From: Ignelater luminosus
Lineage: Eukaryota; Arthropoda; Insecta; Coleoptera; Elateridae
Assembly: GCA_011009095.1 (NCBI GenBank)
Contig: VTPC01090571.1
Location: 43,679-107,678, forward strand
DNA: 64,000 nt
Direction of reading: 5' to 3'
Below the pieces are notes generated by a model. The model was not told where the DNA came from, searched no databases, and was given only the letters and a program-made list of their open reading frames with translations. Below are positions 25,751-39,300 of this stretch, piece after piece (the stretch's first letter is position 1; every line of letters begins with the position of its first letter). The translations under genes were made by a program, and so were the position numbers.

Positions 25751-26220
25751 ACCTCCTTGCTTATAGTTACATTAAATGTTAGGTCTAATGCTAAATGCGT
25801 TTAATACAATGACAACTCTTATGTTTAAATGCGTTTACTCTTTGATGTAGACTGTAAGTAAAGTCCTTAAATGTCTATAAGTGAGGAAATTAGGACCCAT
25901 TTAGCGTTAGATGCAGAGTTTAACGTGACTATAAGTAAAGGGGTAAATGTCTATGCGCTGACCTATTTGGATTTCGTCTGGTGGTCAATACAAGAGACAC
26001 CATATGAGACATCTGTTGGCTAGCTCATATATACTTTACGATGAAGTCTTCCAAGATGTTCGCAACCACCTGATTGAGCTGATTGGCATAGGTAGCATGT
26101 TTAACATACACTTAGGATCTTACTTATAGTCCTGCATCAAAAATTAAAGCGTAGCATAATAATGTCCATGATACTAGACGCGTTAGAGGCGGCGTTTAAC
26201 GTGACTGTAAGTAAGGAGGT
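25751..26220. mobile_element. MITE-like element (470 bp) with internal repeats
   Basis: Ends ACCTCCTTGCTTATAGTTAC and, reversed, ACCTCCTTACTTACAGTCAC form 26-bp inverted repeats with about 22 matches. A further internal copy of the end motif (GTTTAACGTGACTATAAGTAAAG) occurs at 25917-25940, giving subterminal repeats. No ORF of note. The target duplication is unclear. Confidence 0.5.
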
Positions 26221-26406
26221 CAGTAGAAGTTTAAATTTCGTACATTGAATGATCAGTAAACGTCCAGTAAGGGAACAGATTTTGTATCTGCTTTGTACGT
26301 ATTTTAGACAAGATTTGAACGTTTAAAGATGTTTGAAGGAATTCCGTACAAAACTTTAATATCCATTGGACGTTCATTATAGCACATAATCATAAGACGT
26401 CTAATG

Positions 26407-26611
26407 GATGTTCAGTCTGCGACATTAGTAATGAGACTCAAGAGTGGATTTAAACACAACACAAACTTGAGAGAACAAAGTTTCATGCCAATAATACGTA
26501 TGCATTTATCCGCGGCATTCTCGATCGGTGGCCTGGAACTTCGTTCTCTCAAGTTTGTGTTGTGTTTGAATCCATTCTCGAGTCTCATTACTAATATCGC
26601 AGACTGTACAT
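26407..26611. repeat. Near-perfect hairpin, about 82-bp arms
   Basis: Left arm 26409-26490 and right arm 26531-26611 are inverted copies with about 8 mismatches in 82 bp, around a 40-nt loop. Shared core blocks: CAGTCTGCGA, ATTAGTAATGAGACTC and CAAACACAACACAAACTTGAGAGAAC (split here by position, 26445-26475). The open frame across it is a by-product of the palindrome. Likely a foldback MITE. If transcribed it would form a long duplex. Confidence 0.8.
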
Positions 26612-28546
26612 TTTACTTCCGTGCACATTCAGACGAGTTTAGTACCAAAAATGGAAGTTCGTTGCAATATGAATGAAGAAATATAACTAAAGCAATTGTT
26701 CTTAAAACAATAAAAATGTAAGTAAACAGCATTTAAAAGTCAAATGTTGCCACAAATTTTTAAATGATACTTGATGAACCAACGGAAGGATAAAAAGACA
26801 CCGGTTTTGCTTACCAGAAATACAAAAGTTGCATTGACCTGGAAATTTAACCTAATCTACTTTGACTCTTCCTCACCCTAATCTAACTAACCTAATATAA
26901 CCTCACGAAACTTATTTCTATTTGTTTTAATCTAACCTAATAAAATCTAATTTGACCTAATCTTTTATCTCAACTTTTTCTAATTGTGTCACTTGATAAC
27001 GATCAATCGTAATTTGACTATTATAACAATTTGATCAAACTTTATTAACTTCTGGTTTTTTTTTGTAGCAACTGTTAGCGAAACAACATTACAATAATGG
27101 ATAAGGTTATCATCAACCATGATTCAGTATCTTATTGTTTCTTGATTAAAAACTTTTTCTTGGTATTTTATTGAGAGGTCACGAGTCGAGTTTGGGTAGG
27201 TTGTCTAAATTACTGGTATACCTCCTCCTATTCATTCTCGAAAATGACAGATAATAAAATCTCATCTAAACAAAGTTATTTCGTGATTTAATTCTGAGCA
27301 AAGCAAACTTAAGTATTATCTTCAGTGATTCTAAACCAAACTAGTACAAAGTTTATTTTTAGTACGCGATAACACTATCTTGTGACGTCATTGCTCCATT
27401 TTAAGTTAACTGCAAACACACGTTTATTTGTTCAGATGGCCATTTCCAATAATACTGTTAATGTATATATGGAATCGGTATTTCAATAATGAATTTTGGT
27501 TTTTCTTGGTGATCTAAATCATTGTATTCCACCTACAACTAATGTTGTAGTGAGTTGACTTCACTCACGCCCTTTCATAGTAAGTGCACATTAACCTTCA
27601 GTTGCATTTTAGGCTTCCATTACAGCACTGATTCCACGCAAAAAAGTGAAACAACTGATATTGCCAGTTAAAAAACTTTGTTGTAATTAAAAAACAGTTC
27701 TCAAACTGTTTTAGACATCATTATGTATTTTGTATTCTTTTAGTGAAACAGCTTTTTTAAATTTTCTTTAGAAAAATTCACGGTCAGAAATACATTTATT
27801 AAAATATTCTCTAATTACATCTTTTTTCCTTCTTCCGACTTTCCGATCTTGCCTTCCATAGTACCTATTCTGCGTATATTTTGAGTTTTATGACTTTGCA
27901 GCTCAAACACCGCAATTAATTAATTAATCCAATAACCTACTATAACTACGAACTTGCAGGTATCATTTGTTCATCTAAATTATGTATTTACGACTTTACT
28001 GTTAAATGGGCACTTGCTTTTTTTTGGATAAATAGTTTCTGTTAAGCAAATTGTGCCAAAAACCTAAAATACACTACGAATACTATACCGCTGGGGTTAT
28101 AAGAAACTGAACTGTACTGAGCCATATTACGGTAACGCAGTTTCAAGTTGATAATATACCTTGTAGACCGTCCACGGTTCTTGGAGCGTGCGGTTACCTC
28201 ATACGCCACCAACAGCTAATAATTTATCAATTATATCAAATTTAATTCATAATCATCTTAAGTTAATTAAATTAATTCGGCAACAGCACTCTGGCATTCT
28301 TAACGTTTTAAGCGTATGAGACAACCGTATACTCTAATTTGTGCGTCATGAGCAGAGGCAGAGACTAGGTGATACGACATGATAATGTGATTGCATCAGC
28401 TGTTCAACGTTAACTAAGGTATGCGTGCATGTAAGGTATACACAGGTAAAGAACTTCGATAGTCTCAAACCGCTGATTAACTAGTTGTTTCGCATGAATG
28501 ACGTCAGTATTTTACGAAAATTTCATATTTATGATTGTCCAGCCTA

Positions 28547-28824
28547 GTGTGCCTTTATATTGTTTTGTTAAATGTCATTTTTTTAATGGGTAGAGTGTGG
28601 ACACACTTGTCAGAGAAGAGAGACAAAAATATACGTTAGCTCTCCACTCGTACGGCGAGTGTAAAGGATAGAATAAGAATTTACTATTAAAATTTTTCTT
28701 CTTTTCTTTACACCTACAGTGCGAGCAGAGAGCTAACATATATCTTTGTCTCTCTTATTTGACAAGTGTGTCCACACTCTCCCATTAGAAAAATGACATT
28801 TAATAAAACAATATCAAGGCACAC
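28547..28824. mobile_element. Foldback MITE (278 bp), TA-flanked, about 120-bp TIRs
   Basis: Left GTGTGCCTTTATATTGTTTT and right (reversed) GTGTGCCTTGATATTGTTTT start inverted repeats that continue about 120 bp (about 88% by eye), including AGTGTGGACACACTTGTC and GAGAGACAAA-ATAT-GTTAGCTCTC. The central non-paired part is only about 40 bp. TA flanks both ends. It abuts the stop codon of the CTU1 fragment. Confidence 0.85.
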
Positions 28825-29090
28825 TACTCCAGCCAAGTATATACAGCTGCAGTCGAGTATACGGACAACTTTACTGAGCCATCAGCTAAGTAAGTGATAC
28901 TGCTTTTTGCTAACATGGGTTTTGCTTTACTTGATTTTCCAATACGCAATTTAGGCAATCCACGGTTTAAACCTTCTAAAAGCATGCAAACTTTGCAAAT
29001 ATTCTGAGGAGACATATCCACATCGTGAACAAGTTGTTAGAACTGGCATGGTGATTTCTTCATTGATTTTTAGGAATTCATAAATATATT
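28824..29090 (-). pseudogene. CTU1 (tRNA 2-thiolation enzyme) C-terminal fragment, frameshifted
   Basis: The minus strand reads [20 protein letters not shown], then YVSS. A change of frame near 29002-29010 (two bases appear missing) leads into [20 protein letters not shown] and RIGKSSKAK. The CxxCG...CxxC zinc ribbon followed by [16 protein letters not shown] is the signature C-terminus of CTU1/NCS6, which thiolates wobble U34 of tRNAs with URM1. The catalytic PP-loop ATPase part (SGGKDS) is not visible upstream. The residue is therefore a fragment, most simply a decayed partial duplicate; an assembly error at the frameshift cannot be excluded. Its 3' end coincides with the edge of the 28547-28824 MITE. 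Confidence 0.65.
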
Positions 29091-30336
29091 AATTCTGCAT
29101 CTTATGTGTCCATTCAATATTAAATTATAAATCTCAATTTACAGTTAAATGAAAGGAAAGTTATCTTGCAACTTTGAAATCCATAAGGTTTTTTAAGAAA
29201 TATGTCAGAATTCAACATGTGCCTTGAAAAGAATTTAACTTTAAAATTTTTAATAATTGAAAAATGAATGGATTTTAGACATACACAAATTTTGTAACTA
29301 TGTTAAGTTTTATTAGTCGTTACTTTTTCATGTTGCCCTCTTATAGACAGACATCAGCCATTATCGATCGAGAAGCTGATTAAAAATTAAAGTTTTCTCA
29401 CAGCTCCATTATTCTTTACTTAATTTTTTTTATATCAGAGTCATTGTATAAATAAAACTTGTAAATAACAGTTAATTACCACAATCTCACTTTTTAGTGT
29501 CATTTTATAAAAAAATAATAGTATAGAATTTTAAAACTGCTCGATATACCTTGTGGAAGTTTTGCGAAATGCATTCTTTTAAATAAAGCTTTTAAGAATT
29601 ATGTATTCTTAAATTATATGAAACTATCAACAATTAAAGTTTATTATTAATTTACTATTTTTATTAAATGCATGAATTTAGTTTGAAGCAGCGCGCGGTA
29701 GCGTTATTTTTCGAACGGAATCTAACCGAGTTCGACCCTGTGCAATTCCTGTAAAGATGGCTGATGGAGAGATTTGACCGAGTGAAAGCTTTCGAAGTCA
29801 GAAATTACTTTTATTCGAATGACACATGGAGAGTAGAAAATGTGTTTGTTGCTCCTTCATGTAACTTTTAGTGGTTAAGATGTGGTATTTATTAAAAATG
29901 TGTATAATTCGGAATTAGTAATTTAATATGGTGAAAAATAATATTGTGTGTGGAAGTGTATAAGTTGAAAATATTCTGGTGTCTTGTCATACGTGAGCTG
30001 TTTGTTGGGTTCATATTTAATTGAAGTTGATTCGTAAACATTTTATGTCCGTAATAAAAAAATAGTGAGTCTCCATAAAAAGGTTTTTATCAGTTTATAC
30101 GAAAATAATGTGCATGGAATCTTTGTAAACAAACACGACAGAGTTGCAGCTAGTGTTCATTATAATATGTCAAACTTAACCGTGACACAAATTGCATTTG
30201 TCATTTGATTAGTGTATTTCGTCTATTAAAATTATAATGTGTAACTCCAAAACTTTTATGAAAATTCGATATCCAAATCGTACAGTAACATGTACGAAGT
30301 TGGTTAACCCTACATAAATGATTATTTTGTGTTATA

Positions 30337-33300
30337 ATGCACCCAAATAGTAAAAGTAATGAGCCTGCTCCGAGAGGTACATGTATGTACGACATCCCTT
30401 GCGATCCAGCAGATAGCGGCTACCAAAAATTGCTGAGTCCAAATAACGAACTTTCGGAACCACCAAAAACCCGATGCGATAGACTGAAAACGGGCGCATC
30501 CTGTCAAGCCCTGAGACATGCAGTCGCTTCGCTTAACCGCCTTGATGACTTCCATCAAGAAAAAATTGGGTCGGGGTTTTTTTCAGAAGTTTTCAAGGTA
30601 AGGACAACTTGTAAATTCACATCTAATTTAGTAGACTTAATAAAGGCCAACAGATTTTACTACCGCCTGTTGTTTTTAAAAGTAGGGTCGCCTCAATATG
30701 TTTGCTAATTGTATTGTTACTACATTTTTTTACATAATTAGGTCTCCGGGTTTTAACGTACCTGTTCTAGAACGGTGTAAATATGTTTACTTCCGCATTA
30801 ATTCTATTTTGGGGTGCGTAGGCGATTTCTAACTTTGAGTGCCATCTTCTTAGCGCTTATCTTACCAGCGGTGGTGAAAGTATATCGTCGTGGCATTTCT
30901 AATCTTTCCTATATGATATTCAGACCGTATATGCCTTTACCAAAATCCCGATAGTAAGATGGTTATCTAATCGAATTTTATCAATTAATTGTTCGTACAT
31001 TCTAAAGATTCCATTCTAATAACATATTGTAATAGTCACGCGTTTGAGGGCGGAAAATTGAAGAGGCGATAGCGTTTCTCCGCATAGAAAAACAAACGTA
31101 TTGTTTAGAAATATTTCAAATAGAAGAGGTAGATTTGACGAAGGTTGTTATAATTGGCATTTTCCATTTTGGTAGAACCTATTTTCATCTTTGTGTGAAG
31201 AGGACGAGAGCGCGTCAGCCTTTCGGAATTTTTATATTAACTTTTTTATAGCGTAAAACGCATTCTAATTCTGAATTTCCAAACCATACAATAAATTTCA
31301 GTTATTTTATATTTACTACATTCATAGAAAAGGCGCAGATGGTATGCAGAAGTTTCATTTAGCTAGAAAATTAATTTTGCGGTCTTATACATTTACTTTG
31401 AGTTCTCTTCTTAGTTCTTTCTCTCTCTCTCTTTTTTGAAATAAACAATATTTGGGTATTATTGAATGTTACCAAATGGTGTTTGTTATGATTAATGATG
31501 TTATTTAAACAATAAGATACATTCAGTTTTGTATGAAATCTTAAAAATGTTTGCTTTTCTAAAAAAACAATTGAAAAATGTAAGGTTATTTCAAGTAAGC
31601 TTTGATGAGTTATTACAAGAATATTTTGTTTTGTTAGGTAATAATAGTAAAACAGAAGAATCCAATAATATTCTAACCTATTGTGTAACTGTTAACGACA
31701 TATGTAATAATTTATTTAACGAAATAAATTCAAAAGCTTAAAAAATTGCTAGTTCTGGAGATTGAACGGGTGTACTATTTTTAAAGATTTAATTTCACTA
31801 TCAAAGTTGTTTTCACTGTTCTTAATCAAAATAGAAATCTAGACATTTCTGTTTTCTGCAGTATATGGGGTAATGACCTAAAACATGATTTGTTTCAAAA
31901 TGAATTTAATGTAATTTTAGCAAAATCATTTATGATTAAAATCTTAATAAAAATCGCGGAATTAATTACTTTGCATTTCAATTATTTTAATAAAAGGCCG
32001 ATCAAAACTCTAATGATTAATATAGCATCTACCACATTTAAGAGAGATTGGACAGATGTTTTCTAGATTAAAATTACACTTCTTTGTAATATTTGTAAAA
32101 GATTTTAGGAATTTTGAGTTAATTAAATTGCTTAATTGAATATTATCAATTTTGTGAAGTTGAAATTTTGAAAAAAATGGTATGTGTTACACATTTGTTT
32201 AATATTTATGCCTAACGACTGTGATTGATACAGTAATGGATTGAATATCCGAATTAGAAATTATACCAGAAATAAACTCGACTACACCTAATTCGATTTT
32301 TCATCTAGATTTTCATTACTTTTGACAATGATTTTTTGTAAAGGGTTTTCCAATAAGAGGTGTTATTTTGATATTCAAAGAAAAGTGCCATTTTTTAATA
32401 TAAATGATCGGATGTTTATTTCATTATAAAGAGGAAGGTATGCCGTTAATAGTGGAAAATAACATCAGGCAAATGACCACCACGACCACGCTTACAGGAC
32501 AATATCCTTTTCATGAAATTTTCCATAACCAAATCGCAAAGTGGCTGCCCTATGTCCTCGATAGCCTCACGAATTCCATCTTTGAGGTCTTGAATCGACG
32601 CTGGGCTGTTGGCGTAGACCTTCTCTTTCACGTGGCCCCAAAGAAAGAAGTCGCAAGGTGTTAAATCACAAGATCTCGGTGGCCAATTGTGATCACCTCT
32701 TCGAGAGATAACACGGTCCGGAAACTTTTTCCGTAAAAGATCAATGGTTTCGTTGCTTGTGTGGCACGTAGCGCCGTCTTGTTGAAAGTAAACGTTGTCC
32801 AGATCAATACCATCCAATTCCGGCCATAAAAAATCGTTAATCATCTCTCGATAGCGCAATCCAGTCACCGTAACTGTTGCTCCAGCCTCATTTTCGAAAA
32901 AGTAAGGTCCAATGACTCCGCCGGACCATAAACCGCACCAAACAGTCACACGTTGAGGATAGAGAGACTTTTCAACAATAACTCTTGGATTTTCTGAGCC
33001 CCAGATCCGACAATTTTGCTTGTTGACGAAGCCACCGAGGTGGAAATGGGCCTCATCACTCAAGATGATTTTTCGATGGAATTCTGGATCATTTTCATGC
33101 ATTTCAACGACCCAATCAGCAAAGACACGACGTTGTTGATGATCGGCCGGCTTGAGTTCTTGTGTTAACTGGACTTTATAAGCCTTAAGACCCAAATCTT
33201 TATGCAAAATACGGTGTAATGACGTTTGTGGAATGGCTAATTCCAAAGAACGACGAGGAATGGACAAACCTGGGTTTTCTTTAACACTTTCGGCTACAAC

Positions 33301-36300
33301 AGCAATATTCTCGGCTGTTCTTGAGCGACGTGCACGGGTTTTATTCTTCACATCACTAACTTGTCCCAAGAGCTCGAATTTTTTCACCAATTTCTGTATT
33401 GCGGTCCGACAAGGTGCTTCACGGTGACCCAAAAATGTTCGAGTTTTACGAACCGTCTCTGCCAAATTTTCACCATTTTTATAGTGAATCTTAATAATTT
33501 CAATGCGTTGTTGAAGCGTGTATCGTTCCATATTTATTAATGGCGTAGTTTCTACTTGTCAAATGTCAAAAAAATGATAGCTTCAAAAGTGACATCTACC
33601 GAAATAGCGGGCTATTCAAAATAACACCTCTTATTGGAAAACCCTTTATATAGTCTACGCTTTTGCAGTATAACCAAACCACTAGCAGCAGTTTGTTTAA
33701 TGTGAAGCATCAAGAATTTACTTGAATTTCAAACAGTATCATTGTACATTTAAGAATAAGTAAATATTTGAACTTACAGCTTAATAACAAACCGATCTTC
33801 ATGACTAGCTTTTTTTTAAGGGATCGACTTACTGTCTGTCTTTTTTAAGATATGAAGTCGGTTAAATCAGAAAATCGTTTATATTTAATAACTTCCTGAA
33901 GCGAAATAAAAGAATAATTACCTACAACCTTTAGATCACTGAAAATCATTCAGAACTAGCTATTCAATGGTAGCAAATGAGATAGCGTTTCATTAAAACA
34001 AATGCATACTTATGCATTGTCTTCGTAGAAAGCAAAAAAAACGATTGCAAAAATATTTTATCTTCAACTTAAATTCTTTTTGTAGGTACTGTCATTTGTT
34101 ACAGAAATTTGGTTTTATAGTAAAAACCTGCGAATTTTAGTATTTAACTGACATTGAGCAAACCATGGATTTTCTTAAAGATGTAAAAATACCATTGACT
34201 ACTAAAATGAACGAAATTGTTTGAAGAAAGCTAATTCTGCGATAGAGCCAGGTTTCACCCTCCGGTGTCTAACGCTCGGTGGCTTTGGTGTCTATAGTTC
34301 ATGTATTTTTCTACAATACCTATTCTTATATCAAAAAAAAGAAACTATACCTAACTACCTAATTCTGTTAGAGTTGCAATATCTAACAGTTGAATTTTGC
34401 CCTCCAACAAGCCACCTGCGGTGGTTAACAGTCAGGTTTCTTTTTCTACTTGGTCACTTGCAGCTAGGCGAATGACCTAGTTTTGCCCCTCATTAAGCTA
34501 CCAGCCATTTCTTTGCCTTCCAACAACCCACCGCCTGCCTAACAAGAGAGTCGAGCTTTGCATTCCAATAAGCTACCTACGGAGTTCAACAATAGGCAAG
34601 ATGTCCAGCAACCTGGAATACAGGGAAAACCTTGGAAATATAGAGAATTCAGGAATTCCCTTTAATACGTTATTCTAGAATGTAAGATTGAAACTTGAGA
34701 ATACATATGTATTTAAAATATTTTCTGTTGTGTAAATACTTAGCGTCGAAAGTTAATGGTTGCCGCCTGAAATTAATAACCTAGAAAAGTTACGGAATAT
34801 TAATATCAATTTTTGTTGAGTATCTTGAATAGGATTGGCTAGGATTTCGAACAAGTGAATGGTGGCTAACAGTCGGGCTTCTTCCACTTAGCCATCTGCG
34901 GGTTTTGTCTTCTATCAAGCGATCTGCTATGGCTAACGGTCGCGATTCGCTTTCAACCCAAGCCACCTGCGGTGCCAGCGAGCCATCTTTCGTGGTTATT
35001 ATCTGGGTACACCACTATTGCGTTTACTGCAGAATGATTGTATATTATTATTATTGAGATATCGATAATATCCAATAAATATGACGGCTGCGAATTTTTT
35101 TACAAAAGACACGAAATGCTATTTTCAGAGGTGATGGGACATCAAGAAGTAAGTATACTTCGTCAGATAAAGTTATACTATCGAAAAACGCTTTAGTTTT
35201 TGAGTTTTTGGTACCACAAAGACAACATGAGCTATTGAACTGAAATTATTTTGGTATAATCTTTAGCAAATTTACGTTTCTGCAACTTTTGTGATTAATG
35301 CCTTTTCAATGGGTTGCGCCCTTGCAAAACTGACTCATTTTAATGTTTTTTTTTTAGTCTACATTCAATTTAGAAAGGTCACTTTTGTGTTTTCCACATG
35401 AAATACACCACTTTGGCTTTCAAGTATGTAATTCTAAATTCTTTGAACTCGTGCAAGTCATTGTTTAATTGTTTAACCTGAAATATCGCATTTTTTTGTA
35501 TGTGGACGGCAATTTCGGCAGTCACAAATGAAAGTGTTGTGTTCAGGTGGTCATCCGTTTGACTGCAGAAGCTATTTCAGTTATTGACTATTTACTATCA
35601 TATATTGGAGAAAAATCGCCGCGATCTCTATTGGAAATTTAAAACTAAAAACTAAAAGTACACATTTGTCTTATTTTTTGATGTAGAATACGATTCTAAA
35701 GTAAAAAAAAAAATTTTGACCATGTTCCCGAAGAGTTGTCAAAAAACGAAGATACCACGTGGTCTTTAGTTTTTGATGTAGAATCCAAATTTGAAGTCAA
35801 AATTTCAGAATTTGACAAAAAATGCGGACATACACACATACAGACAGACAGACAGACCTCGCAAATTCAGTAACGACTCCTACGGAGTTCGTTGAAAACT
35901 AGTTTGAGGGTGATCATCGAGTGATTACACTGTTGCCACAACAATAAAAGATATCGTCAGAAACAATTCAGCGAAATTTGGCCATGTTGATTGAAGCTGA
36001 TGATCAAGTTTCATCCAAATCGGAAAGTGTTTTTGTGATTTCTTAAGTAACGCTTTGTTTGCGAATTGTTCGCGCGCCTTTGGCGTTTACAATGGATCCC
36101 AAGTTCTTGAATGCTTGTCTTTATAAGCCTGCACGGTCATCCGATTACGATTTTCTCTGTGGACATTTTCTGATATTATGTCAATAGAAACTTTTTTGCA
36201 TTAAATTCTGATGATTTTGCTTAAAAAACTTCAAGTTCAGCTGAACTCCATTTCGATAGCGTTGATACTCACTTGAAAATATTTCTCAAGGCAAAAATGA

Positions 36301-39300
36301 ATGGGTGCATTTTTTCAACTTCAACTGTACGAGAATAAGTCAAATAATTTTCTAGAACTAATCAGGTAAGCTATTCGTCTGTTGAAAGTGTTTTTACCGA
36401 GTCTGTAACAGTGTAGTTATGGTTTTCTGGGGGGAGCAATACGGAAACGACACGCTTTTCCATGTCTGACATCAAAGGCGGTGTTGATCATCTAGAATTA
36501 CCATTTGAAACAAAAAACAAATGAAAAATGGCGAGATTCAGATAAACAATCGGTTTTTCCCGCTTTTCAATTCCGGATGAATCACCACATCAGTGGAACG
36601 ATTTGAGACTAGACCATGGAAATTTTTATTTGTCCGCCATTTTTGCTTGCTATTTCTGGATTGAAGGATACTGCGTAGGCGTTTATTTGTTTTGGTTTTT
36701 GCCATTATGTTCAAATCCTTCTAGGTCCGAAGATAATATATGATAGCATTCAGCTTATTATTAAGGTTTATAAAATCAAGATTTTTCAAAAAGTAGCCCA
36801 TGCGTACCTCGGCATTAATGGGTAAGTAATTTACTTATGCATTCATTTATCTAGAAATATACAGGATGCTTCAATAAAAAAATTGAGGCATGCACTTTTG
36901 AAATTGGTTAACTTCAATGAAATTGTTTTGGCATATTCTAATAACAAGTTGGCATGATGACAAGTATTTAAAAAACAAGTACTGTAGCGTAAACAGTTTC
37001 TAACCCAGCCAATTAATGAAAGGGCAATGAAATAAAAAATGTAGTTTTTTAAAAACATTCTAAAGGATGATGATTATTGATGAAAAGCGAGAAATCCAAA
37101 AATTATAATATACATTGTGTCACGTCTACACATAACACTCGGTATGAAGAGAAATCATATTAATTGGTAAGACCATTTAGTACCAAAAGCAACTATTTTT
37201 GAATTTTTGCTTTATAAATAACCAGGTTATGAAAAATTCGGATTAAGTGGGACACCCTGTATAACTAGTCGAAAAATTTATTTAATATAAATATGGACAT
37301 AAAATCGTATATATTTAGACAAAATTGAAAAGAAATCAAATGAAGTAAGTTTTGACCCCAATATACATACTTACTACTTTTCAAGTAATTCTTTTAATAA
37401 ATACAAATAAAGAAATGGCATCCCTGTAGTGTAAAGAAGGTTACTCACAGATTTCCCGAATGAATTATAATCTAATTTAACGTTACAATTATTATTTTAA
37501 CAAAATTTCTCTAATAAATCAAACAATGGAATTAATCGAGCATTACTTGACATTTTTTGTGACGTTATACATATATTATTGTGCCCACTAACCTTGTTAA
37601 TGTGTTAAGTGCTTTTATAAATCACAATACGTATATAACTATAATTATAATGTAATTAGAGTTAAGTCGATCACGAACTCCAAAGTTCAAACCACAGATC
37701 ATTAGCAAGAATTATTACCCCCTTTATGTGTTTGGATATATTTTAATAACAAATAAAAATTGGAAAAACGTGTTTCACTCAAATACGTTTTTACCGAATC
37801 GATGGGGAGAATTTATAACTTTCTTTTTATGAGATAACAATTGGGGATGTTCGCATATAGAAATGAATCGATTCAGTCGATTTCCGCTGTATCGTTTTCG
37901 ATAATACTTTTCCAATTTATTACAGTCAGATATATCATCCTTTATTTTATTTTACGCATTTTAACCTGAGAAATACAAGTTATCTAACTATGGGCAAAAA
38001 TAGCGACGTTTTGCGTCATCTGCGCTAAATCACATTATAGTTATCAAGGTCTCTCCTAAACTAGATAAATTGCTCTTGAAACATCGTAATTACGGTGGCC
38101 AAAAGGTAAGTATGTTTACCTCCGATTATCTGCGGTTTTTATTATTATTTCGCTATTGTATTTTTTAATATCCATTCATTGAGATATGAAAATCTAATTA
38201 GCATTAAAAAGAAAATCTTATCAAACTAATAAAATGAAGAGTCGTGGCGAAGTTACCAAATATTTTGCTAATATACATCTTACCCACCCTCTTCGACGCT
38301 CTGCTTTTGTTGCTAAAGTTTGAATGTCAAAGTTGAGGATACCTATTTCGGTTTATAAACTTTATTCCTTTCTGCTTTATATTAAAATATTTTGTTCGGC
38401 ATATTTCATGAATCGTTTTAATATATGGGGTGGTCCGTTTTGAAAATTATTTTGCCAGTTGTAATTAATGATGATTAGTGTGACTACGATTTTTTTTTGT
38501 TGTAAGGTTGAGTTGAAATCGTAATCACAACTACAAATGTTAAGGCAATATGAATATAATTTCCGAATTGTTTATACCCACGTTCTTTAATTTAAAATCA
38601 AGTTCATATTTATTATCATTGTTTATGCGTCTATAACCATTTCCTTTCGGACAGTCATGAAATTATAAATCATTACTAATTTTGGGGAATTACAGACGTA
38701 TAAACACTTAACAGTAGTAGGTACGTAGTTTGTGAAGATTTTACTATGCACGAGTGATTTATTACGACAAGTTAATTAAATAAAATGAAAAACAAACCTT
38801 TGAATTTAGGTTACAAAATTGTTTTCCTTCAAAACGAAATGTTCTTTTTTTATTTCTATTTCAGATTCGAGAAGCATCCTAAAAAACAAATATTAGTAGT
38901 ATGGATCATTAGATTAGCGTTTCTCAATGTCTTGTTTATTGCGAAGCGCCTTTTAAGCATTTCCATCATTATTTTTATGGTTTGGTACGACCCCACCCGG
39001 CTGCAGTAAATTTGATGTAACCCGCAAACGTCTGGTAACAGCAATTTCAATAAAACCCAAATGGCCCAAAGGACTCGATTGTTCTGAAAAACCAAATTTC
39101 ATAAAAGCCTGATCATTCGAAATCATTCTGGTACGAAATATATTCCTGAATAATTAAAAGATACAAACTGTGATTGATCTTAAAAGCTTCATTAGAAAAA
39201 GTTGCAGTTAATGAAAAAAACTTGGATTCTCCGAGATCAAAATGGCCGAAAAGACGATCTGCTCGAAGAAGCCTGATGGTACTGATCTGTTTCTCACATA

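Larger units (their letters stand above)
23160..30336. other. 7-kb intergenic region with MITEs and a CTU1 fragment
   Basis: Between mRpL55 and the kinase gene. It contains three inverted-repeat elements (25751-26220, 26407-26611, 28547-28824), a CTU1 pseudogene fragment (28824-29090), and GC-richer patches near 23490-23590 and 29690-29790. The latter may belong to the kinase promoter or 5' UTR. The other open frames look non-coding. Confidence 0.55.

Noticed and set aside
26404-26676. 90-aa ORF across the 26.4-kb hairpin
   Set aside because: Created by the palindrome; the two halves encode inverted copies, not a protein family.
30201-30558. Minus-strand ORFs over TESK exon 1
   Set aside because: They are antisense shadows of the real coding exon and its leader.
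31547-31741. 65-codon frame [16 protein letters not shown] onward in TESK intron 1
   Set aside because: Possible transposon scrap, but AT-rich and unrecognised; not enough to call a gene.
32404-33427. Plus-strand ORFs inside the mariner
   Set aside because: Antisense shadows of the transposase gene.
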